Part shown: piece after piece, positions 9,445 through 16,847 of the stretch | Numbering within the stretch: position 1 is the stretch's first letter | Layout: every line of letters begins with the position of its first letter | Origin: an uncultured Bacteroidales bacterium | GTDB lineage: Bacteria > Bacteroidota > Bacteroidia > Bacteroidales > UBA932 | Reading direction: 5' to 3' | Length of the DNA: 39,435 bases | Assembly (NCBI GenBank): GCA_944323805.1 | Contig: CALUTW010000017.1 | Span: 1 to 39,435, forward strand | The notes under the pieces: model-generated | Database searches by the model: none | Told to the model about the DNA's origin: nothing | What the model saw: only the letters and a program-made list of their open reading frames with translations | Made by a program: the position numbers and the translations under genes

Positions 9445-9452
9445 TAACTTTG
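9445..9452 (+). promoter_or_regulatory. -7 box for the Hdr-like operon
   Basis: TAACTTTG at 9445-9452 matches TAnnTTTG and lies 31 nt before the first hdrC-like ATG. No TTTG is seen at the expected -33 spacing, so the promoter may need an activator. It is divergent from the nfeD-like promoter, with only 41 bp between the two -7 boxes. Confidence 0.55.
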
Positions 9453-9483
9453 CAGAATTACGTTTGTTTTAAACCATATCATA

Positions 9484-10188
9484 ATGGGCAGACTATACGA
9501 CGAACTTGCAAAGGACTACCGGATCAAGGAAGGGCTCAAGACCTGCATAAACTGCGGCACATGCACGGCCATCTGTCCTGCAGCCGAGTTCTACAGATAC
9601 GACCCGAGAAAGATAGTCGACATCGTCCAGAGCAAGGATGACGCTGAAATCGAGAAGCTGCTGAAAAGCGATGTCATCTGGTACTGCGGAGAATGCATGT
9701 CATGCGTTACCAGATGTCCCCGCAAGAATGCCCCCGGCCTTGTGCTGATGGCTCTGAGGAACCTTTCGGCCAAGCTCGGATACTTTGTATTCTCAGAGAA
9801 GGGCCGCCAGCTGTATCCCCTCACTAAAATGCTGACAGGCAATATCCTTAACTACGGATACTGCGTATATCCAGACACATTCAGATGGGAAGACCATGTC
9901 GAATCCGGCCCTGTGATGAAATGGCATCTCGAGCACCGCGAGGATACATTTGCGAGAGTCGGTGCCAATTATAAGGGCAAGGGGCCGGGCATCCTGAGAA
10001 AGATTCCGCAGGAGTCACTTGACGAGCTCAAGAGCATCTTCGATGTTACAGGAGGCACGGAACGCATCGAGACCGTGTACAGGTACTCCGAAGAGAAGGC
10101 CCGGGAGATGGGGATGGACATGCAGGAATATTTCGACGAGACATTCAACCATATTTCTCCGGGACACATCAACGGGGAGGATGAATAG
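9484..10188 (+). CDS. HdrC-like 4Fe-4S dicluster protein
   Basis: This 234-residue cytoplasmic protein has two classical [4Fe-4S] motifs: C21-x2-C24-x2-C27-x3-C31-P and C68-x2-C71-x2-C74-x3-C78-P. It therefore resembles HdrC, the electron-wire subunit of heterodisulfide reductase and of sHdr/Qmo complexes. The part after the clusters, about 150 residues, is longer than in methanogen HdrC and contains Trp/Tyr/Gly-rich segments of unknown role. It is the first gene of the C-B-A-C-membrane run and is 46 bp from the HdrB-like gene. It probably passes electrons between the HdrB-like and HdrA-like subunits. The family call is firm; the physiological substrate is unknown. Confidence 0.88.
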   Translation: MGRLYDELAKDYRIKEGLKTCINCGTCTAICPAAEFYRYDPRKIVDIVQSKDDAEIEKLLKSDVIWYCGECMSCVTRCPRKNAPGLVLMALRNLSAKLGYFVFSEKGRQLYPLTKMLTGNILNYGYCVYPDTFRWEDHVESGPVMKWHLEHREDTFARVGANYKGKGPGILRKIPQESLDELKSIFDVTGGTERIETVYRYSEEKAREMGMDMQEYFDETFNHISPGHINGEDE

Positions 10189-10234
10189 GAAGCACGGCAA
10201 CACCGTAAGAGAGTACTAAACCAGACCACTGAAA

Positions 10235-11305
10235 ATGATTTACCAAGGAAAACAGAAGATATGGGCGGACTACCAGAAGGAAATCCCTGATGACCACTGG
10301 TTCTATGTCAGAAGCTGCATCAGGCAGAATTTCTTCCCGGGAGCCGAGAAGATGTTCCTGGAGATCTGCCGCAATGTCCTTCACAAGGACTTCTACGAGA
10401 CGGAAAACCATACGACATGCGGAGGAATCGCCTACCATTGCGACACCATCCCGCAGGAGACCGTGATGACAATCGTTGCAAGGCAGTTTGCCCTGATGAC
10501 TGAAGCCGGCTACGAGAATTATGTAGCATCGTGCATCACTTCATTCGGCAACTATATTGAGATACTGGAGACATGGAATGAATTCCCCGAACTCGAGACA
10601 AGAATCCGCGAGATGCTGTGGAAAGCATGCCGGCGCGAATTCAAGAAGCCGAAATATGTCGCCCATGCAAGCGACCTGATATACAAGTACAGGAATCTCA
10701 TTGCCGAAAAGGCCAGGTACCGTCTGATAAACAGGAATACCGGGGAGCCGCTCAAAGTGGTGGAGCATATCGGCTGCCACTATTCAAAGATGTTCCCGTC
10801 AAAGGGCGTCGGAGGGGCCGAGTACCCGTATGTGCTCTGCGGAATGATCGAATCATGGGGAGGCAATGTAATCGACTACCCTGAAAGGAGACATTGCTGC
10901 GGATACGGGTTCAGACAATACCATGTCAAGGCCAACAGGGGCTACTCGATATCGAATACCCACAAGAAATTCGAATCAATGGAGCCATACCATCCGGACA
11001 TGATCATCACAAACTGTCCGGGCTGCCCTTATTTCATGGACAGGTGGCAGTATGCCATAGCCGAAATGGAAGGCAAGACATACGGGGAGAACGGATACGG
11101 CATCCCTGTATTCACATACGAGGAAGTGGCCGGGCTTGTCCTCGGCTATGACCCGTGGGACCTCGGGCTTCAACTCCACCAGGTGGCTGTAGAGCCGCTT
11201 CTGGACAAGATAGGGATTGAATATGACCCTGCGGCCAAATACGAAGGGCTCGACCATAAGGACCTGCTAAGACCGGAACTGCCCGGGGTGCTCAGGTGCT
11301 GCTGA
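10235..11305 (+). CDS. HdrB-like CCG-domain protein
   Basis: This 356-residue protein belongs to the HdrB family, whose CCG domains bind noncubane [4Fe-4S] clusters that cleave disulfides in heterodisulfide reductase. The second CCG domain is complete: C181, C221-C222-G, and C261-x2-C264. The first is degenerate: C28, then T61-C62-G where CCG is expected, then C100 with Ser103 in place of the last Cys. Only one catalytic noncubane cluster is therefore expected. Position 2 in a C-B-A-C-B order matches HdrB1 of sulfur-oxidising sHdr clusters. It is not preceded by a strong Shine-Dalgarno site. Function is inferred from family and context; the substrate is unknown. Confidence 0.85.
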   Translation: MIYQGKQKIWADYQKEIPDDHWFYVRSCIRQNFFPGAEKMFLEICRNVLHKDFYETENHTTCGGIAYHCDTIPQETVMTIVARQFALMTEAGYENYVASCITSFGNYIEILETWNEFPELETRIREMLWKACRREFKKPKYVAHASDLIYKYRNLIAEKARYRLINRNTGEPLKVVEHIGCHYSKMFPSKGVGGAEYPYVLCGMIESWGGNVIDYPERRHCCGYGFRQYHVKANRGYSISNTHKKFESMEPYHPDMIITNCPGCPYFMDRWQYAIAEMEGKTYGENGYGIPVFTYEEVAGLVLGYDPWDLGLQLHQVAVEPLLDKIGIEYDPAAKYEGLDHKDLLRPELPGVLRCC

Positions 11306-11349
11306 CCTGCCTGACGACAGCATTAAACTGATACAGAAGAGAATACCAT

Positions 11350-12369
11350 ATGAAAGAAAATATCCTCATTATAGGCGGAGGAATCGCCGGTCTGGAAGCT
11401 GCCGCGCAGCTGCTGAAACTTGGTTACAATCCCATCATAGTGGAAAAGAGCGACCATCTGGGAGGGCACGTCGCCGAATGGAACAGGCTCTTCCCCGACA
11501 TGACTCCGGCAGAGGATGTGGTTTCAAGGCTCATAGCCGGGGCCGGCGAGGCAAACATTTTCCTCAATACAGGGATTTCATTCGTCAACAGGCTCAAGGA
11601 CAGCTATAACATCATGCTGTCAAACGGAATATCCGTCATTACAAGGATACTTCTGTTCGCCACGGGCTTCACTCTGTTCGATGCCGCCAAAAAAGAGGAA
11701 TACGGATACGGCGTATACAACCAGGTAATGACCAATATGGACCTGGAAAGATGGTTCAATACAGGCAATGACGAGAGAATCCCGGAAGAAGGCCCGAAAA
11801 CGATGGGGTTTGTACATTGTGTCGGCTCGAGGGACGAGAAGGCCAGGAATCCGCAATGCTCCAAGGTCTGCTGCATAACAGCCGTAAAGCAGGCGATTGA
11901 AATGAAGCAGAAGTTCCCGGATGCCATGATATACTGCTTCTATATGGACCTCAGGATGTTCGGCAAGAAATACGAGGACTTCTACATCAGCGCACAAAGG
12001 GATTACGGGATACGTTTCATCAGGGGCAGGGTCTCCGAGGTAAGCGAGAATATTGAAGGGCGCCTTGTTGTCAAGGCGGAGGACACCCTTTCCGGCAAGC
12101 CGGTAAAGGTTACCATGGACCTGCTTGTGCTGATGGCCGGTATTGTCTGCAATCCTGACACATGCAGGACAGCCGGGCTTGTCTCTCTCCCGGTCGATTC
12201 GGACGGGTTCCTCAAAAGCCGGGACAATATCGCGGATATTACCGAGTCCCCGAAGGAAGGCATTTTCTATGCAGGTACCTGCACAGGACCGAAGACTGTC
12301 CCAGAGACCCTGGCTGAGGCCCGGTCTGCAGCACTTGCCATCCACAACTATATTCAAGGCTTGAAATGA
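11350..12369 (+). CDS. Short HdrA/QmoA-like FAD iron-sulfur protein
   Basis: This 339-residue flavoprotein begins with a Rossmann motif IIGGGIAG (residues 7-14) and ends with the second FAD motif FYAGTCTGP. Between them lies the HdrA iron-sulfur pattern C157-x12-C170-x3-C174-C175, which in structurally known HdrA holds the cluster next to FAD. It lacks the large N-terminal region and the inserted and C-terminal ferredoxin domains of methanogen HdrA (about 650 residues), so it resembles QmoA or sHdrA. Such short forms may not bifurcate electrons on their own. Its stop overlaps the start of the next hdrC-like gene by 4 bp (ATGA), showing translational coupling. Family certain, redox partner unknown. 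Confidence 0.87.
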   Translation: MKENILIIGGGIAGLEAAAQLLKLGYNPIIVEKSDHLGGHVAEWNRLFPDMTPAEDVVSRLIAGAGEANIFLNTGISFVNRLKDSYNIMLSNGISVITRILLFATGFTLFDAAKKEEYGYGVYNQVMTNMDLERWFNTGNDERIPEEGPKTMGFVHCVGSRDEKARNPQCSKVCCITAVKQAIEMKQKFPDAMIYCFYMDLRMFGKKYEDFYISAQRDYGIRFIRGRVSEVSENIEGRLVVKAEDTLSGKPVKVTMDLLVLMAGIVCNPDTCRTAGLVSLPVDSDGFLKSRDNIADITESPKEGIFYAGTCTGPKTVPETLAEARSAALAIHNYIQGLK

Positions 12370-12695
12370 TGGATTTCGGTTTCAAAATATCCCCCAGTTC
12401 GGCAATAAACCTGGATAACGCTGACCTGTCGCTGTACGATGAACTGTGCAAGGCGGAACCCGACATCTGCAAATGCATGGCTTGCGGGTCCTGCTCTGCG
12501 GCATGTCCTGCGAACAGGTTTTCCGGGATGAGTGTCCGCAAACTGATTATCGACCTTCAGCGAGGGAAGAAAAAGGAAGCCGTGAAGATGCTGTCGGACT
12601 GCATGCTCTGCGGGAAATGCACAATGGTATGCCCGAGAGGCATCAATACAAGGCATCTGATACTGTCAATATGTAAACTATATAAGGAGGACTGA
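12366..12695 (+). CDS. Second, short HdrC-like 4Fe-4S protein
   Basis: This 109-residue protein has two [4Fe-4S] motifs: C37-x2-C40-x2-C43-x3-C47-P and C79-x2-C82-x2-C85-x3-C89-P. An extra Cys35 precedes the first motif. It is close to the minimal HdrC size and corresponds to HdrC2 in C1-B1-A-C2-B2 clusters. Two ATG codons overlap (12366 and 12369); the first gives an ATGA overlap with the HdrA-like stop. It probably links the HdrA-like flavoprotein to the membrane subunit encoded 1 bp downstream. Confidence 0.85.
   Translation: MMDFGFKISPSSAINLDNADLSLYDELCKAEPDICKCMACGSCSAACPANRFSGMSVRKLIIDLQRGKKKEAVKMLSDCMLCGKCTMVCPRGINTRHLILSICKLYKED
12684..12690 (+). promoter_or_regulatory. Strong Shine-Dalgarno before a GTG start
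   Basis: AAGGAGG at 12684-12690, inside the end of the second hdrC-like gene, lies 6 nt before a GTG start at 12697. Bacteroidota genes rarely show such a full anti-16S match. It supports the GTG start and suggests that translation of this subunit is set separately from the upstream stop. Confidence 0.7.
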
Positions 12696-12696
12696 C

Positions 12697-14499
12697 GTGA
12701 GAGAGCGATTTCTGACAGGATACAATGACTTCGTGCTGCCGTTCATGATAGGGATGATATTCATCCTGTCATACTGTCTGATCGGGCTTGTGCGCATAAT
12801 ACTCCAGTTGCCCAAGGAGGACCGGAAAAGGTTCTTCATGTCCCTGGTCAACCCCAAGACCATGGCAAAGAATATCAGGGACATCTTCTGCGACTGCCTT
12901 TTCCATGTGAAGCTCTGGAAAAGGAACAAGCTGCTCGGATACATGCACTCGAGCATAGCCTTCGGATGGTTCATGCTGATTGTCATTGGTCACATTGAAG
13001 TCCTGCTGTATACTCCGCACAGGGCGAAGCTGTTCTATTTTCCGATTTTCTTCCGGTATTTCGTGGCCGAGACGGAGAGCACGATGCGCGGGGCATTCTT
13101 CTTCTTCCTGATGGACTTCTTCCTTCTCATGGTGTTGAGCGGCATTTTCCTGGCAATGTTCAAGCGGCTCCAGTCGAGGCTGTTCGGCATGAGAAGGACA
13201 ACAAACCCGAGTTTCCTCGACCTTGTCGGACTGTATTCGCTGTGGGCCATATTCCCTCTCAGGCTGCTTGCAGAAGGATTCACAGCTGATATCAGCGGAG
13301 GATCATTCCTTACCAAGTCGCTGAACTATGTCCTGAACTCGTTCCTGAGCGACCATACCAACATGCTTCCGGCCTGGTGGGCATACTCGTGTGCCCTGGG
13401 GGTATTCTTCATAGTGCTGCCGTTCACAAGATACATGCATATCCCTACGGAAATCCTGCTGATTCCGCTGAGGAATGCAGGCATAAAGATCAGAAACGCA
13501 AGGAAAGGGTTTGCAAAGGCTGAAGTATATTCCTGCCCGAGCTGCGGACTGTGCATAGACGCATGTCCGATGGGCGTAATGAAGACACACATCAAGGATA
13601 CGACTGTATACCTTAACAGACAGATAAGACGCAACAATGAGCGGCGTATAGAAGAGATAAGCGACAAGTGCCTCCTGTGCGGGAAATGTTCCGCAATCTG
13701 CCCTGTAGGCGTGGAAGGCGACAAGCTCAGGATAGCGCAGAGGTCCCTTAGGAAATACTCCGTAAACCCAGACTATGCGGATATCTCCTCCGATGCTCTC
13801 AGTGTACATGCTGAAGGGAAGGTGCTGTATTATGCAGGCTGCATGACGGCTCTCACGCCGGTCATCAGGAAATCGATGGAGTCCATCCTGAAGAAGGCCG
13901 GTATTGCGTATGAACTGATGGACAGGGACGGCGGCATATGCTGCGGACGGCCGATGATGATGGCCGGACGTTTCGACCAGGCAAGGGAGATGATTGAAAG
14001 GAACACCCGGATAATCAAGGATTCCGGGGCAACGACACTTCTGCTGACATGCCCTATATGCTACAGGATATTCAAGGAGAAATACCATCTCGACGGCATT
14101 GAAATCATCCATCATACTGAATATATCGACAGGCTGGTCAGGAGCGGAAGTCTTAAGATCAGCAGGGACGACAGAAAATACGTCTATCATGACCCTTGCG
14201 AGCTTGGGCGCGGATGCGGCATATACGAGCAGCCCCGCGAAGTGCTTTCATGTGCAGGGGAACTTGTGGAAGCCGCCAAAAACAGAAAGGAAAGTATCTG
14301 CTGCGGAGGCAGCCTCGGCAGCCTTACCCTCGGCTTCGACAAGCGCAAGGCTATGACAGAGAATGCCCTGGCAAACCTGACGGTTGCCGCTCCGGATGTT
14401 ATCGTCACAGCCTGCCCTCTCTGCCGCAGCACGTTCAACAGATATGCCGACCTGCCGGTAGAAGACATTGCGGAAACGATAGACAAGAAATGTGTATAA
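12697..14499 (+). CDS. Membrane HdrE/DsrM - HdrD/DsrK-like fusion protein
   Basis: This 600-residue protein fuses a membrane domain to an HdrD-like domain. About five hydrophobic segments lie within residues 11-250 (for example 11-34, 84-106, 133-156, 226-246), with His residues such as H84, H99 and H248 that could bind heme b, as in DsrM/HdrE/NarI-type proteins. Next come two [4Fe-4S] motifs, C280-C283-C286-C290 and C325-C328-C331-C335. Two complete CCG domains follow: C382/C415-C416-G/C452-x2-C455 and C501/C535-C536-G/C573-x2-C576. It would exchange electrons between the quinone pool and the cytoplasmic Hdr-like subunits. In DsrMK or HdrDE these parts are separate proteins. The start is GTG with a strong ribosome site. 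Confidence 0.87.
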   Translation: MRERFLTGYNDFVLPFMIGMIFILSYCLIGLVRIILQLPKEDRKRFFMSLVNPKTMAKNIRDIFCDCLFHVKLWKRNKLLGYMHSSIAFGWFMLIVIGHIEVLLYTPHRAKLFYFPIFFRYFVAETESTMRGAFFFFLMDFFLLMVLSGIFLAMFKRLQSRLFGMRRTTNPSFLDLVGLYSLWAIFPLRLLAEGFTADISGGSFLTKSLNYVLNSFLSDHTNMLPAWWAYSCALGVFFIVLPFTRYMHIPTEILLIPLRNAGIKIRNARKGFAKAEVYSCPSCGLCIDACPMGVMKTHIKDTTVYLNRQIRRNNERRIEEISDKCLLCGKCSAICPVGVEGDKLRIAQRSLRKYSVNPDYADISSDALSVHAEGKVLYYAGCMTALTPVIRKSMESILKKAGIAYELMDRDGGICCGRPMMMAGRFDQAREMIERNTRIIKDSGATTLLLTCPICYRIFKEKYHLDGIEIIHHTEYIDRLVRSGSLKISRDDRKYVYHDPCELGRGCGIYEQPREVLSCAGELVEAAKNRKESICCGGSLGSLTLGFDKRKAMTENALANLTVAAPDVIVTACPLCRSTFNRYADLPVEDIAETIDKKCV

Positions 14500-14517
14500 A
14501 CCAAAAACCTTAATATT

Positions 14518-15804
14518 ATGACATTCACACCTGTTAAGTACAAGCTTATGAACTGCGGCACAGGCAGGATTTTCGAGGATGAAGGATGGACACTGGCCGA
14601 CCCGCAAGGTGATGGACCCGCCCTGGTAAGGGCAGTCTATGAAAAAAAGGAATTCGAGCTGAGAAAGGATCTGGACGGATTCTACAAGTTCGCGAACTGG
14701 CTTCCTATAAAGAGGACACTGCTTCACTCGCATGTCCCGGTAACATACAAGAGCAAAGGACTTGCCGGATATCTCGGCCTTGAGAACCTGTATATAACGT
14801 TCTCAGGCTATTTCCCGAAAATCGGGGCTCAGATGGCCACATGCTCATTCAAGGAGACAGAGGCATATTCAGTATGCGCAAGACTTCCCGAGAATCATGA
14901 CAAGGTACTGGTAGTCGCATCGGCAGGCAATACGGCAAGGGCTTTTGCACAGGTATGCTCGGACAACAATATACCGCTGCTGCTGTCAATCCCGTACGAC
15001 AATATAAACGCCCTGTGGTTCCACAAGCCGCTCAATGACTGTGTCAAGATCATCGCCGCCCCGGCCGGGAATGACTATTTCGATGCAATCGTCCTTGCCG
15101 ACAAGGTCTGCGAGTCCCCGAAGTTCATGGCGGAAGGCGGGGCAAAGAACATCGCCAGAAGGGACGGAATGGGAACAACCCTCCTTTCCGCAGTTGAAGT
15201 CATAGGCCGTATACCTGATGCATATTTCCAGGCTATCGGCAGCGGTACAGGTACGATAGCCGTATGGGAAAACAATCTCAGGCTCATCGAGGACGGACGC
15301 TTCGGGAAGCACAGGATGAGACTCTACCCGTCCCAGAATGCACCGTTTACCATAATGTATGATTCATGGAAGGCCCATACACGTCAGCTTGTACCTCTCT
15401 CGGCCGACCAGGCAAGGGCGGAAGCCGCTGAAATCAAGGCAAAGGTCCTTTCCAACAGGAAACCGCCATATTCACTTGCAGGCGGCCTGTTCGATGCAAT
15501 GAATGATGCCGGCGGAGACATGTTCAAGGTTACCAACAGCGAACTGGAGGAATGGAAGGAAAGATTCCACGAACTCGAGGGTATCGACATATATTCAGCC
15601 GCTGCAGTAGCCGTAGCCAGCCTTGCACAGGCAACAGAGGCGAAATCGGTAAGGAAGGATGAGGTCATCATGCTGAACATAACGGGAGGAGGAGAATCCC
15701 TCACAAAGAAGCATCATGACGTCGTCTATGCCCGGCCGGACCTTGTGATAGACACATTCCTTCCTGCGGAAGAAATAATCAGGCAGGTTGAAAAACTGTT
15801 CTAA
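14518..15804 (+). CDS. Cysteate synthase-like PLP enzyme (threonine synthase fold)
   Basis: This 428-residue enzyme is a fold-type II PLP protein. The candidate PLP lysine is K112 in TCSFKETEA; a true threonine synthase would show GSFKDR there. SAGNTARAF (135-143) and GSGTGT are substrate and phosphate loops. The TCSFKE-x-EA pattern and the overall layout are what I recall for cysteate synthase of Methanosarcina, which converts O-phospho-L-serine and sulfite to L-cysteate and phosphate. Relatives in Bacteroidota would supply cysteate for sulfonolipids such as capnine or sulfobacin. It lies 18 bp after the HdrDE-like gene with no promoter between. Threonine synthase paralogue is the main alternative. 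Family moderately certain, in vivo product inferred. Confidence 0.72.
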   Translation: MTFTPVKYKLMNCGTGRIFEDEGWTLADPQGDGPALVRAVYEKKEFELRKDLDGFYKFANWLPIKRTLLHSHVPVTYKSKGLAGYLGLENLYITFSGYFPKIGAQMATCSFKETEAYSVCARLPENHDKVLVVASAGNTARAFAQVCSDNNIPLLLSIPYDNINALWFHKPLNDCVKIIAAPAGNDYFDAIVLADKVCESPKFMAEGGAKNIARRDGMGTTLLSAVEVIGRIPDAYFQAIGSGTGTIAVWENNLRLIEDGRFGKHRMRLYPSQNAPFTIMYDSWKAHTRQLVPLSADQARAEAAEIKAKVLSNRKPPYSLAGGLFDAMNDAGGDMFKVTNSELEEWKERFHELEGIDIYSAAAVAVASLAQATEAKSVRKDEVIMLNITGGGESLTKKHHDVVYARPDLVIDTFLPAEEIIRQVEKLF

Positions 15805-15825
15805 CCATCAATCGGAATACACAAG

Positions 15826-16761
15826 ATGCTCAACAGACTGTTACAGGTATCGATAACTCCGGAGGACACGGCTGCCGTCAGCAAGTTCGAGGCAAATGCA
15901 AGGGAAGCTATAGAGCATATAGCCACTACACCTGTCGATGAACTTCTGCCGGAGCTGATCAACAATGCAATCCATTTCGGAATCAAGGTACTGATTGCCC
16001 TGCTGATATATCTTGCCGGGGCATGGCTTATCAAGAAGATACGCGGGATGCTTCACCGCATCTTCGAAAGACGCAGGACAGAAAAGGCGATCGCCTCATT
16101 TGTCGAGAGCCTCACAAGCATTTCACTGACAATTATACTTGTCATCATCACTGTCGGGACCCTCGGCATCAACACCACATCCCTTGCTGCATTGCTGGCT
16201 GCCGGAGGAATGGCCATAGGTATGGCTTTAAGCGGCACTGTCCAGAATTTTGCCGGAGGGATCATGATACTTATGTTCAAGCCGTTCAAGGCAGGCGATT
16301 TCATCGAGACAGAAAACGGGTATTCAGGCACGGTATCAGAAGTGAATATCTTCAGCACCAAGCTTACCACAACCGATAACAGGGTAATTATCATACCCAA
16401 CTCGACACTGTCCAACGGCACCGTCAACAACTACTCGCGGAATACCATGCGGCGCGTCGAATGGCTTGTCGGTGTAGAATACGGGACCGATGCCGGGACT
16501 GTCAAGAAGATACTGGAAGACATAGTAAAGGAGGAAAAAAGGGTCCTGCATGTTTCTACAGGGGCTCCTGCCGACCCCCTTATCGCCTTGAACGCGCTTC
16601 AGGACAGCGCCGTACAATATGTCGTACGGGTATGGGTAAAGACATCCGACTACTGGGATGTATTCTTCCGCATAAATGAGCAGATATATACTGTTCTTCC
16701 TCAGAAAGGCATAGGCTTCCCGTTCCCGCAGATGGATGTGCATATCACTAAGCCGGAATAA
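15826..16761 (+). CDS. MscS-family mechanosensitive channel
   Basis: This 311-residue inner-membrane channel has hydrophobic segments near residues 45-65 and 95-120, then the conserved TM3 pore helix rich in Ala/Gly (LLAAGGMAIGMALSG, about 123-140). The FAGG and MFKPFKAGDFIE segments and a cytoplasmic beta/alpha-beta domain follow, as in E. coli MscS (286 residues). It opens under membrane tension and releases small solutes. It begins 21 bp after the cysteate-synthase-like gene and is followed by a hairpin terminator, so it is the last gene of the run. Whether it is functionally linked (for example sulfonate efflux) or simply co-transcribed is unknown. Confidence 0.9.
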   Translation: MLNRLLQVSITPEDTAAVSKFEANAREAIEHIATTPVDELLPELINNAIHFGIKVLIALLIYLAGAWLIKKIRGMLHRIFERRRTEKAIASFVESLTSISLTIILVIITVGTLGINTTSLAALLAAGGMAIGMALSGTVQNFAGGIMILMFKPFKAGDFIETENGYSGTVSEVNIFSTKLTTTDNRVIIIPNSTLSNGTVNNYSRNTMRRVEWLVGVEYGTDAGTVKKILEDIVKEEKRVLHVSTGAPADPLIALNALQDSAVQYVVRVWVKTSDYWDVFFRINEQIYTVLPQKGIGFPFPQMDVHITKPE

Positions 16762-16776
16762 CCGGTAATCAAATAT

Positions 16777-16807
16777 TTTGAATATCCGTCCCGAATCATT
16801 ATATTTG
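16777..16807 (+). promoter_or_regulatory. Promoter for the TonB-domain gene, inside a terminator
   Basis: TTTG at 16777-16780 is followed after 19 nt by TATATTTG at 16800-16807, a full consensus match. The spacer contains the 5' arm of the upstream terminator and the -7 box lies in its loop, so the two signals overlap physically. The transcript should start near 16813. Confidence 0.7.
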
Positions 16808-16824
16808 AGACGGATATTTTATTA
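16781..16824 (+). terminator. Rho-independent terminator after the MscS gene
   Basis: A perfect 10-bp stem (AATATCCGTC at 16781-16790 with GACGGATATT at 16809-16818) encloses an 18-nt loop and is followed by TTATTATT. It closes the Hdr-like/cysteate synthase/MscS operon. Confidence 0.7.
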
Positions 16825-16847
16825 TTAACCATTTAATTATAACACTC

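Noticed and set aside
13303..14190. 295-residue open frame antisense to the HdrD-like domain
   Set aside because: The plus-strand frame carries all Cys motifs of a known family; the antisense product resembles nothing and lacks a start context.
9484..14499. Genuine methanogen-type CoB-CoM heterodisulfide reductase
   Set aside because: HdrA is the short form, one CCG domain of HdrB is degenerate, and no methanogenesis genes are present, so reduction of CoM-S-S-CoB is not supported.
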